64,000 nucleotides of DNA from Streptomyces sp. 6-11-2 (lineage in GTDB: Bacteria; Actinomycetota; Actinomycetes; Streptomycetales; Streptomycetaceae), in assembly GCF_006540305.1 (NCBI RefSeq), contig NZ_BJOR01000001.1, forward strand, positions 5,146,001 to 5,210,000. The letters run 5' to 3'. Under the pieces are notes generated by a model. The model was not told the origin of the DNA. It saw only the letters and a list, made by a program, of their open reading frames with translations, and made no database searches. Numbering within the stretch: the first letter of the stretch is position 1; each line of letters begins with the position of its first letter. The position numbers and the translations under genes were made by a program. Below are positions 34,977-43,812 of the stretch, piece after piece.

Positions 34977-35759
34977 TCAGCGCAGGGCCAGGACGACCAG
35001 CACCGTGGTGGCGGCCGTCTCGGCGAGCGCGCCGAAGACGTCGCCCGTCACACCGCCGAAGCGGCGCGTGCAGTGGCGCAGGAGGAGTTCGGCGGCGGCC
35101 AGGGCGGCGACCACCGCCAGCGCCGTGAGCACCCAGAGGTGGGCGCCGAGGAAGGCGCCCGCAGCCACGGCGGCCACCGCGACCACGAGGGCCGCGCCGA
35201 ACGCGCCCGGCACCGGGACCACCCCGGCGACCGTGGCGCCCAGTCCCTCCGGCCGGGCGGCCGGCACCCCGGTGCGGGCGGCCAGCGTCAGGGCCAGCCG
35301 GGCGACCGTGGCCGACACGACGGCGGCGAGCGCGCCGCGGGCCCAGGATCCGTCGTAGGCCCGGGTCAGCGCGGCCACCTGGGCGAGCAGCACGAACACG
35401 AGGGTGATCACCCCGAAGGGGCCGATGTCCGACTGCTTCATGATCCGCAGCGCGTCCTCGGCGGGCCTGCCGCTGCCGAGCCCGTCCGCGGTGTCGGCGA
35501 GCCCGTCCAGATGCAGTCCGCGGGTCAGCGCGGCGGGCACGGCGACGGTGGCGACGGCGGCGAGCGGCGCGCCGGCGCCGGCGAGGAGCAGCAGCAGTCC
35601 CACGGCCGCCGCCGCCACCCCGACCACGAGTCCGGCGAGCGGCGCGCAGAGCATCCCACCGCGCGCCGCCTCGCGGTCCCAGCGGCTCACCCCGACCGGA
35701 AGGACGGTGAGGGTGCCGAAGGCGAACCGCGGCCCGTGCGGCGAGGGGATCCTGAACAC
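34977..35759 (-). CDS. cobS: Adenosylcobinamide-GDP ribazoletransferase (cobalamin synthase)
   Basis: An integral membrane enzyme joining adenosylcobinamide-GDP and alpha-ribazole to form cobalamin. 260 residues, mostly hydrophobic. Signatures are FGTLTVLPVG, the LTRGLHLDGLADTADGLG metal-binding motif, DALRIMKQSDIGPFGV and the C-terminal GGVTGDVFGALAE. The start is GTG. cobT and the cobU fusion follow within 8 kb, so this is a late-pathway cob locus interrupted by membrane-protein genes. I found no B12-riboswitch consensus in the window. Confidence 0.95.
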   Translation of the reverse strand: MFRIPSPHGPRFAFGTLTVLPVGVSRWDREAARGGMLCAPLAGLVVGVAAAAVGLLLLLAGAGAPLAAVATVAVPAALTRGLHLDGLADTADGLGSGRPAEDALRIMKQSDIGPFGVITLVFVLLAQVAALTRAYDGSWARGALAAVVSATVARLALTLAARTGVPAARPEGLGATVAGVVPVPGAFGAALVVAVAAVAAGAFLGAHLWVLTALAVVAALAAAELLLRHCTRRFGGVTGDVFGALAETAATTVLVVLALR

Positions 35760-35768
35760 GCGGGCAGA

Positions 35769-37265
35769 CTACGGGACCTGCGTGTGCCCTCCGGCGGGCG
35801 GGCGGACGTCCGGGGAAGGCGGCACACTGCATACATGGGGCACTGGCTGGAGCGGAACATCGTCGAACCCGGGAAGCTGCCCCTGCTCCTGGCGCTGGCC
35901 GCCTTCGTCCTCACCTTCGTGGTCACCCGGGTGATCACCCGGCTGATCCGCGCCGGGAAGGGCCCCTTCGGCAACGTCAAGGCCGGTGGACTGCACATCC
36001 ACCACGCCGTGCCCGGCGTCGTCCTCACCATCCTCGGCGGTTTCGGAGTGGTCGCCAGCAGCGGCCGGCACGAGGCCGCCACGGCGATCTTCGCGGTCGT
36101 CTTCGGCGTCGGCGCGGGCCTCGTGCTGGACGAGTTCGCGCTGATCCTGCACCTGGACGACGTCTACTGGACCGAGTCGGGCCGCAAGAGCGTCGAGGTC
36201 GTGGTGCTCACCGCGGCGCTGGTCGCCCTGGTGCTCGCCGGGTTCTCCCCGTTCGGCGTCAACAACCTGTCCCAGGCCGAGTTGCAGGACCGCGGGGCGG
36301 TCATCACGAGCGTGGTCGTGAACTTCGTCTTCTCCCTGATCGCCCTGAGCAAGGGCAAGGGCCGCATCGCCCTGTTCGGCGTGATCATTCCGTTCGTCGC
36401 GCTGTTCGGCGCGATGCGTCTGGCCCGCCCCGACTCCTACTGGGCCAGGCGCTTCTACCGCCACCGCCCGCGCGCCCTGGCCCGCGCCGGACGTCGCGCC
36501 GACCGGCACGACCGCCGCTGGTCCGGCCCCCGCCGGGCGTTCCAGGACTGGATCGGCGGCAAACCGGACCAGCAGCCGGCCCGCCTGCCCGGGCGCAGAT
36601 GACACCGCGGCGCGCGGCACCCGGTGCCGGGCCGCCGACAGCGCGCACAGCAGCAGCACCCCCGCGATCGCCGCCAGGTGCTCCTTGCCGGCCAGGTTCT
36701 GCTTCAGCCCGACCTCCAGCGCCATGGCCGCGATCACCGCGCCCGCCGTGACGTACGCCCCGTAGCGCCAGCCGATGTAGACCGCGAGGCCCACCACGGC
36801 CGCCGACGGGCCGGTGTCCACCAACTGCGCGTCCGTGCCGGGCAGGCCGAGGGGGTGGTGCGGGCCGAGGGCGACGCCCAGGCGCGCGTACAGGGTTCCG
36901 GAGAGGGTGGCGACGTAGGCGACGGCGAGGGTCCGGGGCCGGCCCAGGCAGATCTCGGCGATGCCGAACACGCACAGGATCTGCGCCAGCGCGCCCCACA
37001 CCGGCAGGTCCAGCGCGGGCACGAACAGCGACAGGGGAGTGCGCAGCAGCGCGAGCCACAGCGGCTCATCCGCCCGTACGGCCCCGAGGTGCTGCACCAG
37101 GCCGTAGCCCCAGGACTGGTTCTGCACCAGATGGAGCACCGCCGTCAGGCTCACCGCTCCGGCGGTCATCGGAACGGCCCGCAGGCGCCGCTTCGGCAGT
37201 GGCTCGCGCACGGTGGCGTACAGCAGCCCCCATTCGGCGCGTGCCCAGCGGGCCAGTGCGGTCAT
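35769..37265 (-). CDS. Membrane protein whose stop codon appears lost (conserved part about 36600-37265)
   Basis: From the ATG at 37265 (ATGA overlap with the upstream gene) the frame encodes about 220 residues of a six-helix membrane protein with features of the rhomboid-like group: LTAVLHLVQNQSWGYG, ICVFGIAEICLG-type helix, ARLGVALGPHHPLGLPG, GPSAAVVGLAVYIGWR, and a last helix LAAIAGVLLLCALSA. After ARHRVPRAAV, near 36600, the frame does not stop but continues antisense across the whole convergent gene to 35769, with composition typical of non-coding shadow. Either the stop was lost by a mutation or the mRNA truly overlaps. No catalytic Ser/His pair is evident. Confidence 0.6.
   Translation of the reverse strand: MTALARWARAEWGLLYATVREPLPKRRLRAVPMTAGAVSLTAVLHLVQNQSWGYGLVQHLGAVRADEPLWLALLRTPLSLFVPALDLPVWGALAQILCVFGIAEICLGRPRTLAVAYVATLSGTLYARLGVALGPHHPLGLPGTDAQLVDTGPSAAVVGLAVYIGWRYGAYVTAGAVIAAMALEVGLKQNLAGKEHLAAIAGVLLLCALSAARHRVPRAAVSSAPGQAGRLLVRFAADPVLERPAGAGPAAVVPVGATSGAGQGARAVAVEAPGPVGVGAGQTHRAEQRDERNDHAEQGDAALALAQGDQGEDEVHDHARDDRPAVLQLGLGQVVDAERGEPGEHQGDQRRGEHHDLDALAARLGPVDVVQVQDQRELVQHEARADAEDDREDRRGGLVPAAAGDHSETAEDGEDDAGHGVVDVQSTGLDVAEGALPGADQPGDHPGDHEGEDEGGQRQEQGQLPGFDDVPLQPVPHVCSVPPSPDVRPPAGGHTQVP
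35835..36602 (+). CDS. Conserved polytopic membrane protein
   Basis: 255 residues with about five to six hydrophobic helices. The first follows MGHWLERNIVEPGKLP, and a conserved GGLHIHHAVPGVVLTILGG motif precedes the second. LVLDEFALILHLDDVYWTESGRKSVE forms a polar, acidic loop. The Arg-rich C-terminal tail is cytosolic. The HIHH and DEF-DD residues resemble metal sites but function is unknown. Confidence 0.82.
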   Translation: MGHWLERNIVEPGKLPLLLALAAFVLTFVVTRVITRLIRAGKGPFGNVKAGGLHIHHAVPGVVLTILGGFGVVASSGRHEAATAIFAVVFGVGAGLVLDEFALILHLDDVYWTESGRKSVEVVVLTAALVALVLAGFSPFGVNNLSQAELQDRGAVITSVVVNFVFSLIALSKGKGRIALFGVIIPFVALFGAMRLARPDSYWARRFYRHRPRALARAGRRADRHDRRWSGPRRAFQDWIGGKPDQQPARLPGRR

Positions 37266-39058
37266 CCGTGCGTCTCCAGGTGTCCTCGGTGCAGCCACTT
37301 CGGCGGTTCCGGCGGCTCCAGGAACCCCTCCGCGCGCGCCGCGGCGAGGCCGATGCGCAGCAGGTCCGCGCTCTTCTCGAAGAGCAGGAACCGCGGCTCC
37401 CAGATGGGCCGGTACTTGGCGTTCGCCCGGTACAGCGACTCGATCTGCCACCAGCGGGAGAACAGTCCGAGCAGCGAACGCCACAGCCTCAGCACCGGTC
37501 CGGCACCGAGGCGCGCCCCCCGTTCGAAGACCGAGCGGAACACGGCGAAGTTGAGCGAGACCTGGGTGATCCCGATCTCCCGGGCGCGGCGCAGCAGGTC
37601 GAGCACCATGAACTCCATGAGCCCGTTGCCGGCGTGCCTGTCGCGCCGCATCACGTCCAGGGACAGCCCGTGGGGCCCCCACGGCACGAAGGACAGCAGG
37701 GCCCTCAACTCGCCGTCGGCGTCATGGCACTCCAGCATCACGCACTGCCCGTCCCGCGGGTCGCCGAGCCGGCCCAGCGCCATGCTGAAGCCGCGTTCGG
37801 TGGGCCCGTCCCGCCAGTCGTCCGCCCGGTCGACCAGGTACGCCATCTCGTCCGCGGGGATGTCCTGGTGCCGCCGGACACGCACCGAGTACCCGGCCCG
37901 TGCGACCCGGTTGTAGGCCTGCCGCACGGTCCGCATGGCCCGCCCGTCCAGGGTGAAGCCGTCGACCTCGACCACGGCCTCGTCGCCCAGTTCCAGGGCG
38001 TCGAGACCGTGCCGCGCGTACACCGTGCCGGCCTCCTCGCTCGCGCCCATCACGGCCGGGCTCCAGCCGTGCGCCCGCGCCTCGGCCAGCCACCCCTCGA
38101 TGGCGCCGGGCCAGGCCTCCGGGTCGCCGAGCGGGTCCCCGGAGGCCAGGGACACCCCGCCGAGGACGCGGTAGGCGACGGCGGCCTTTCCGGTCGGCGA
38201 CCAGAACACGCTCTTGTCCCGGCGCAGCGCGAAGTAGCCGAGCGAATCGCGCTCGCCGTGCCGCTCCAGCAGTTCCCGCAGCCGCCTCTCGTCGTCGGCG
38301 GTGAGGGGGTCGACGGCGCGGCGGGAGCGGAAGGCGGCGTACAGGACGGCGAGGACGAGGGCCGTGGACAGTACGTTGATCGACACGTTCACCCAGTTCG
38401 GGGTGTGGATGTCGGGGAAGCGGGCCTCGGAGGCGGCGACCGAGACCAGCCGCAGCGTGCCGTAGTGCCAGCGCTGGAGGTACGTCGAACGGGCCGCGTC
38501 CGGCGCCTGGTTGGTGACCGTCACCAGCAGCGCGGCGAGCAGCGAGGAGACCAGCAGCCCGCCGAGGCCGACGGCGGCGGCGAGCCGCGGGTTGGCACGG
38601 TCGCCCTTGGCGTAGAACTCGCGGCGGCCGAGCAGCAGCGCGGCCACGAAGGCGGCGGTGAGGGCCAGGGAGATCCAGTTCTGCGCCGAGCGGCGGATCT
38701 CCGGGAACGTCATGGTGAACGCGAACAGCGCGAGGAACGACCCGGACAGCGCCAGGTTCAGGATCCAGGCGGCCCGCTTGCGCCGCCGCATGGTGATGGC
38801 CAGGAACGCGGCGAACACGCCGGAGGCGAAGCCGGCGGTCAGCAGGTACGGCGTGAAGAGGTCCTCCTGGTTGTGCCGCCGCACGTCCTGCCCCAGGGAG
38901 ACCCACGCCGCGCTGAGGAAGTTGACGAACGCGGCCGCCCGCAGGTACCAGACGGCGAACGCGGCCGCCCGCCGCGAGGCCCCGCCGCCCGGCCGTCCCG
39001 CCTCGGCCCCACGAACCGGGGCCTGCTCCTCACGCACGGCAATTCGGGCATCTCCCAT
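37262..39058 (-). CDS. MprF/LysX-like phosphatidylglycerol lysyltransferase (DUF2156)
   Basis: 598 residues. An N-terminal membrane half with about six helices (for example FLAITMRRRKRAAWILNLALSG region, 120-145 and 150-180) and a C-terminal cytosolic DUF2156 domain: SLGYFALRRDKSVFWS, VLGGVSLASGDPLGDPEAW, FTLDGRAMRTVRQAYNRVARAG, GLSLDVMRRD and NGLMEFMVLDLLRRA. Such enzymes add lysine or another amino acid from tRNA to membrane lipid, lowering surface negative charge and sensitivity to cationic peptides. The next gene overlaps its stop by 4 bp, indicating an operon. Confidence 0.9.
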   Translation of the reverse strand: MGDARIAVREEQAPVRGAEAGRPGGGASRRAAAFAVWYLRAAAFVNFLSAAWVSLGQDVRRHNQEDLFTPYLLTAGFASGVFAAFLAITMRRRKRAAWILNLALSGSFLALFAFTMTFPEIRRSAQNWISLALTAAFVAALLLGRREFYAKGDRANPRLAAAVGLGGLLVSSLLAALLVTVTNQAPDAARSTYLQRWHYGTLRLVSVAASEARFPDIHTPNWVNVSINVLSTALVLAVLYAAFRSRRAVDPLTADDERRLRELLERHGERDSLGYFALRRDKSVFWSPTGKAAVAYRVLGGVSLASGDPLGDPEAWPGAIEGWLAEARAHGWSPAVMGASEEAGTVYARHGLDALELGDEAVVEVDGFTLDGRAMRTVRQAYNRVARAGYSVRVRRHQDIPADEMAYLVDRADDWRDGPTERGFSMALGRLGDPRDGQCVMLECHDADGELRALLSFVPWGPHGLSLDVMRRDRHAGNGLMEFMVLDLLRRAREIGITQVSLNFAVFRSVFERGARLGAGPVLRLWRSLLGLFSRWWQIESLYRANAKYRPIWEPRFLLFEKSADLLRIGLAAARAEGFLEPPEPPKWLHRGHLETHG

Positions 39059-39263
39059 GAACAGTGATCATATGGGCGCCGCCCCGATGAACGTCCCTTT
39101 TCACCCGCCGTCCGTGCGCGACGCGGCCCACCGTCCGTGCGCGACGCGGTCCGCTGTCGGTGGGTGCGGGGGCCCGCCGCGCGCGGGTGGCCGTCCGGTC
39201 CTTCGCGGCTGATCGCCGTGTTCCCGCACGGATCCGGGGGCGACGTCGCCCCGCGGTGCGTGA

Positions 39264-39640
39264 GCGGCGAGGACGCCCGGCCGGGCGGTGCCGGTGGGTA
39301 CTGCCCCAGGTGGGCGCCCCTTCGCCGCGGCCGGCGGGCGGCGGGTGGCGAGGGTGCGTGGTTCGGTGGCGTCAGGGTCGCGGTTCCGCCGGGCCGTGAC
39401 CGTGCCGCATTGGGCGGCGGCCGGTGTCCGGACGGGGGGTGGGTTCCGTTGCGGGTGCGGGCCGGTGATGTCGGTGGGCGGCGCCCTCGTGGGCGTTCCT
39501 TCGCCGCGGCGGGCGGCGAGGACGCCCGGCGGGCGGTGTCGATGGGTCCCCGTGAGTGTCCCTTCGCCGGGCGTCGGGATCGCGGCTCCGCCGGGCCGTG
39601 CCCGCGCCGCATTGGGCGGCGGCCGGTATCCGGCCGCGGC
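39264..39640. repeat. Diverged direct repeat in the cobT downstream region
   Basis: In the 625-bp gap 39059-39683, a block starting GCGGCGAGGACGCCCGG at 39264 and ending in GCATTGGGCGGCGGCCGGT at about 39425 recurs from 39513 to about 39627 in shorter, diverged form. Internal motifs CGCGGYTCCGCCGGGCCGTG and CCTTCGCCG are shared. No gene is supportable here. Confidence 0.65.
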
Positions 39641-39683
39641 GGGTTCCGTCGAGGGGCAGGAGGGGGCGCCGGCCCTCGCGTGG

Positions 39684-40829
39684 CTACTCCTCGGCTGCCT
39701 TCTCCTCGGCCTTCCCGTCTTCGGCTGTCTTCTCCTCGGGCGCTTCGGCCTCGGTCGCCTTGGTGTCCGGGGCCTCCGGGTCCTCCGGGCGCTCGGGCAG
39801 CTCCGCGGCCAGCGCGGCGGCGCTCTGCACCAGGGGCAGCGCCAGCAGCGCCCCCGTCCCCTCGCCGACCCGTACGCCGTGGTCCACGAGCGGCTCCAGC
39901 GCCATCCGGTCCAGCGCCTTGGCCTGGCCCGGCTCGCCGCTGTCGTGACCGGCCAGCCACCAGTCCGGCGCCCGGAACGCCACCCGCTGCCCCACCAGCG
40001 CGCACGCCGCCGACACCACGCCGTCCAGGATCACCGGCAGCTTCCGCACCGCGCACTGCAACAGGAAACCCGTCATCGCGGCGAGGTCGGCGCCGCCCAC
40101 CGTGGCCAGCAGCTGCAACTGGTCCCCGAGGACGGGCCGGGCCCGCCGCAGCGCGTCCCTGATCGCCGCGCACTTGCGCATCCACGTCAGGTCGTCGATC
40201 GGCTCGCCGCCGCGGCCCGTCACCACCGAGGCGTCCGTCCCGCACAGCGCGGCGATCAGCACGGCGGCCGGCGTGGTCCCGCCGACGCTGATGTCGCCCA
40301 GTACCACCAGGTCCGTACCGGAGTCGGCCTCCTCGTCGGCCACCGCCACACCGGCCCGGAAGGCGGCCTCCGCCTCCTCGAGGGTCAGCGCGTCCTCGAT
40401 GTCGACGCGCCCGCTGCCGCGCCGCACCCGGTGCCGTACGACGTCCTCGGGCAGCGACTCGGGCGCGCAGTCCAGCGCCATGTCGACCACCCGCACCGGC
40501 ACGCCGAGCCGCCGGGCCAGCACGGACACCGGCCGGCCGCCCTCCAGTGCCGCCCGTACCAGCTGCTCGGCACCGCCCGCGGGGCGCACCGACACACCCA
40601 GTTCCGCGACCCCGTGGTCGCCGGCGAACAGCACCGCCTTCGGCCGTTCGACCGGCCGCACCGGTACGGCGGACTGCGCCGAGGCCAGCCATTCACCCAG
40701 GTCGTCCAGGCGGCCCAGCGCGCCGGGCGGCACGATCTGACGCTCCCGGCGCGCCTCGGCGTCACGGCGCAGGCCGCCGTCCGGGCGCTCGATCAGATCG
40801 GTGAAGTCGTCGAGATTCAGCGAGCTCAT
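39684..40829 (-). CDS. cobT: Nicotinate-nucleotide-dimethylbenzimidazole phosphoribosyltransferase
   Basis: Makes alpha-ribazole phosphate for the cobalamin lower ligand. 381 residues. LGRLDDLGEWLA, FAGDHGVAELGVS, GDISVGGTTPAAVL, RGGEPIDDLTWMRK, GADLAAMTGFLLQCA and the C-terminal catalytic EPLVDHGVRVGEGTGALLALPLV are all present. The protein ends in a roughly 40-residue acidic Glu/Ala/Lys/Pro tail not needed for the fold. The ATG at 40829 begins MSSLNLDDFTDLIERPDGG. Confidence 0.95.
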   Translation of the reverse strand: MSSLNLDDFTDLIERPDGGLRRDAEARRERQIVPPGALGRLDDLGEWLASAQSAVPVRPVERPKAVLFAGDHGVAELGVSVRPAGGAEQLVRAALEGGRPVSVLARRLGVPVRVVDMALDCAPESLPEDVVRHRVRRGSGRVDIEDALTLEEAEAAFRAGVAVADEEADSGTDLVVLGDISVGGTTPAAVLIAALCGTDASVVTGRGGEPIDDLTWMRKCAAIRDALRRARPVLGDQLQLLATVGGADLAAMTGFLLQCAVRKLPVILDGVVSAACALVGQRVAFRAPDWWLAGHDSGEPGQAKALDRMALEPLVDHGVRVGEGTGALLALPLVQSAAALAAELPERPEDPEAPDTKATEAEAPEEKTAEDGKAEEKAAEE

Positions 40830-40971
40830 TCGCCGAACAGTACCGGCCCTGATCCAGCCGGGCGGCGCCACATCGCCACCACACCCGTACGGCGTCTTTC
40901 CGGCCAAGATCCGGATCCCATACGTTCCCTTTGCAGTGACTTGTTCCGCAGTGACCCACCGGGAGCCGCCC

Positions 40972-42054
40972 ATGCCGCCCCTGCCGTACGCCCCGGGGTT
41001 CTACGACCCGCGCCGCCTCGCCTACGCCGCCGAACTCGCCGAGGGCACCGGCCGTTTCCAGGAGCCGCCCCGTGCGGACTGCCCGTGGTGCGGCTCCGGT
41101 CGGCTGCGCACCCGGCTGCGCGCGCCGGACCTGCTCCAGCACAAGCCGGGCACGTTCACCGTCGACGAGTGCCGGGAGTGCGGCCACGCCTTCCAGAACC
41201 CCCGGCTCACGGCGGCCGGACTGGCCTTCTACCACCGGGACTTCGACGAGGAGGACCCGGAGGGACTCGCGGCCCCGGTGCTCGCGGCCCGCCGCGGCCG
41301 CCGGCGGCACCGGTCCGACGCGCGCCTGATGAGCACCGTGGGGGAGCCGGAGAGCTGGCTGGACGTCGGCACGGGCCACGGCCACTTCCCCGGGGCGGCG
41401 CGGGAGGTGTTCCCGTACACCGCCTTCGACGGCCTTGACCCCACCCAGCGCGTGGAGCGGGCCCGCGAGCAGGGGTGGGTCGAGGAGGCCCACGTCGGGC
41501 ACCTGGCCGACCCGCACATCGCGGAGCGGCTGCGCGGGCGCTACGACGTGGTCAGCGTCTTCCACCACCTGGCCCATGTACCGGATCCCCGCGCGGAGTT
41601 GAGGGGCGCCCTCACCGTGCTGCGCCCCGGCGGGCACCTGCTGATTGAACTGCCCGACCCGCACTGCGTGCCCGCCCGGCTGCTGGGCAGGTGGTGGCTG
41701 CCGCACGGCCAGCCGCGCCATCTCCACCTGCTGCCGCTGGACAACCTCCGCGCGGAACTGGAGTCCCAGGGCTGCACCATCCTCGCCACCGACCGCCGCA
41801 CCCCGCACAGACCCAACGACCTGTCGGCGGCCGTCGCCCTGCTCCTCGCCCACGTGCTGCCCGCCACCGACGCCCCCTGGCGCGACAACCCGCCCACCGG
41901 CCTCCAGCACACCCTGCGCACCGCCCTGACCGCCTTCGCCGGCCCCCTGGTGAACGCGGTGGCGATCCTGGATCTCCTTCTCTCGCCCCTCCTGCGCCGC
42001 GCCCCCGGCCTCTCCAACACCTACCGCGTCGTCGCCCGCCGCCCCCTGCCCTGA
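40972..42054 (+). CDS. Class I SAM-dependent methyltransferase with N-terminal zinc ribbon
   Basis: 360 residues. An N-terminal four-Cys cluster (Cys37, Cys40, Cys67, Cys70: CPWCGSG and CRECGHAF) is followed by a Methyltransf_23-type Rossmann domain with SAM motif LDVGTGHGHF (130-139), VVSVFHHLAHVPDPRAELRGAL and LRPGGHLLIELPD. A hydrophobic C-terminal segment (LVNAVAILDLLLSPLL) may touch the membrane. Zinc-ribbon methyltransferases of this kind often modify sugars or lipids. GGGAG lies six bases before the ATG. It is divergent from cobT. Confidence 0.85.
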   Translation: MPPLPYAPGFYDPRRLAYAAELAEGTGRFQEPPRADCPWCGSGRLRTRLRAPDLLQHKPGTFTVDECRECGHAFQNPRLTAAGLAFYHRDFDEEDPEGLAAPVLAARRGRRRHRSDARLMSTVGEPESWLDVGTGHGHFPGAAREVFPYTAFDGLDPTQRVERAREQGWVEEAHVGHLADPHIAERLRGRYDVVSVFHHLAHVPDPRAELRGALTVLRPGGHLLIELPDPHCVPARLLGRWWLPHGQPRHLHLLPLDNLRAELESQGCTILATDRRTPHRPNDLSAAVALLLAHVLPATDAPWRDNPPTGLQHTLRTALTAFAGPLVNAVAILDLLLSPLLRRAPGLSNTYRVVARRPLP

Positions 42055-42088
42055 CCGGCTCTCCCTCCGGCCCGCCGCCCGAACCGGG

Positions 42089-43291
42089 TCAGCCGCGCAG
42101 CACCAGTGCCTGACCGGCCACCACCAGCAGGACGTGTTCGCACTCCGCGGCGAACGCGGCGTTCAGGCGGCCGAGTTCGTCGCGGTAGCGGCGGCCGGAG
42201 GCGGTGGCGGGGACGATGCCCGAGCCGACCTCGTTGGAGACCGCCACCACGGTGCGCCGGGTGGCGCGCAGGGCGCCGGTCAGGGCGGTCACCCGTTCGC
42301 GCAGGGCGAGTTCGCCGCCGCCCGCCCACTCGGCGTCGTCCCAGGCGCGGACGGAGTCCATCGCGTCCGTCAGCCACAGCGACAGGCAGTCGACGAGGAG
42401 CGGCGGGCCGTCCTGCGCCAGCAGCGGCACCAGGTCGCACGTCTCGGTCGTGCGCCACGAGCCCGGCCGCCGCTCCCGGTGCGCGGCCACCCGGGCCGCC
42501 CACTCGGTGTCCCCGCCGCGGGTGCCGCCGGTGGCCACGTACAGCACGCCGGGATAGGTCTCCAGCCGCCGCTCGGCCTCCACCGACTTGCCCGACCGCG
42601 CCCCGCCGAGCACGAGCGTGCGCCGGGGCACGTCCGGTACGTCCTCGTACGCCCCGACCGCCAGCGTCGTACCGTCCGGCACGGCCCGCGCCCCCGCCGC
42701 CGCGAGCCGCCGGCGCAGCTCCGGACCCGGCGGCACGTCGTGGTCGAGGTGGACCGCGACGACGTCCGTGGTCGGCCCCACCGCCCCGACCGCCCGCAGC
42801 TTGGCCAGCGCGTCGGGGCGCCCCACCACGTCCGACAGGACCATGTCGTACGTCTCCGCGGAGCCCTCCTCCAGACCGGCCGGCGCGCCGCCCGGCGGCA
42901 GGTACAGCAGCCGCCGCCCGTCCGGGCCGGTCACCGCGTACCCGGTGCCGGGGGCGTCCAGTGCCACGGCCCGCACCCGATGCCCTGTCAGCAGCGTCAG
43001 CTCCCGCCCGTCCGGCACCCGCCCCGGCTGCGGCAGACCGGCCGGCACCTCGACCGCCGGCCCGTCGTGCGGGTGCGACAGCAGCACCTGTGTCACGCCG
43101 CCCAGCGAATGCCCCGCCCGCGCCGCCGCGAACGCCGCGCCGGGGGTCAGGTCCAGCAGCAGCGCCCCGTCCACGAGCAGAGCGGTCGCCGCCCGCGCGT
43201 CCGCGCCGAGCGCGGTCGCGCAGGCCGCGCAGGGACAGGCGGGGCGGGGCAGTCCCGCGGGGGCACCGGTGCCGAGCAGAGTCACGTCCAC
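42089..43291 (-). CDS. cobU: Metallo-beta-lactamase-fold / CobU fusion: adenosylcobinamide kinase-guanylyltransferase
   Basis: 400 residues. The C-terminal half (about 224-400) is CobU/CobP: P-loop GGARSGKS (229-236), the guanylylated His271 in AAHRERRPGSW, LVDCLSLWLTD and VSNEVGSGIVP. The N-terminal half resembles the PhnP-like MBL fold: MDVTLLGTGAPAGLPRPACPCAAC (a CxCxxC structural zinc motif), GALLLDLTP and SHPHDGP. The usual HxHxDH is reduced to HPHDGP, so the MBL site may be altered or dead. It works with cobT and cobS in nucleotide-loop assembly. Confidence 0.92.
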   Translation of the reverse strand: MDVTLLGTGAPAGLPRPACPCAACATALGADARAATALLVDGALLLDLTPGAAFAAARAGHSLGGVTQVLLSHPHDGPAVEVPAGLPQPGRVPDGRELTLLTGHRVRAVALDAPGTGYAVTGPDGRRLLYLPPGGAPAGLEEGSAETYDMVLSDVVGRPDALAKLRAVGAVGPTTDVVAVHLDHDVPPGPELRRRLAAAGARAVPDGTTLAVGAYEDVPDVPRRTLVLGGARSGKSVEAERRLETYPGVLYVATGGTRGGDTEWAARVAAHRERRPGSWRTTETCDLVPLLAQDGPPLLVDCLSLWLTDAMDSVRAWDDAEWAGGGELALRERVTALTGALRATRRTVVAVSNEVGSGIVPATASGRRYRDELGRLNAAFAAECEHVLLVVAGQALVLRG

Positions 43292-43556
43292 GGACCCGAT
43301 TTTCGCCTGCCGCCGCGGGTCCCGCGCATCCGGCCAGGGTCTGTACGGCGGATCGGGCCGCGGTCGGTACGGCGGATCGGGCCGACGGGGGACGCGGCGC
43401 TCGCCGTCGGTCCGGGCGGGCGTGCCTGATCCGGTGTACGGGGGGCATGATCCACCGCACGGGCGGGAAGCTCACGAGAGGCCCTAGGCTGCGGGGCAGC
43501 GGGCCGGACCGGGTCCGGCCCGCGCTGTGCAGTGTGCTCACACCAGGGAGGCGTAC

Positions 43557-43775
43557 ATGGCGGCATGGACGTGGCGGTTCGAGACGGCCGACGGGACGGA
43601 GGTCCAGCCCGCGGTGCAGCCCGAGGAGTTCACCACGCAGGGCGACGCCGAGTCCTGGATCGGGGAGAACTGGAAGGCCCTGCTCGACGGCGGCGCCGAC
43701 CAGGTGTGGCTGTTCGAGGACGCCAAGGAGATCTACGGCCCGATGAGCCTGCACGCGGACGAGGCCTCGGCGTAG
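43557..43775 (+). CDS. Small conserved acidic protein
   Basis: 72 residues with AGGGAGG six bases before the ATG. MAAWTWRFETADGTEV, GDAESWIGENWKALLDGGADQVWLFEDA and a short acidic tail make a compact alpha/beta protein without signal or membrane segments. It is widespread in Streptomyces next to cobU, from memory. Function unknown. Confidence 0.8.
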   Translation: MAAWTWRFETADGTEVQPAVQPEEFTTQGDAESWIGENWKALLDGGADQVWLFEDAKEIYGPMSLHADEASA

Positions 43776-43782
43776 GCGGGCC

Positions 43783-43808
43783 GGGCGGCCGCCGGTGGCC
43801 GGCCGCCC
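43783..43808. terminator. Convergent terminator
   Basis: GGGCGGCCG (43783-43791) pairs with CGGCCGCCC (43800-43808) around an 8-base loop, in the 37-bp gap between convergent stops. Confidence 0.7.
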
Positions 43809-43812
43809 CCGC

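Noticed and set aside
34977..43291. Cobalamin riboswitch for the cob genes
   Set aside because: I looked upstream of cobS, cobT and the cobU fusion and saw no B12-box-like sequence; a covariance-model search would be decisive.
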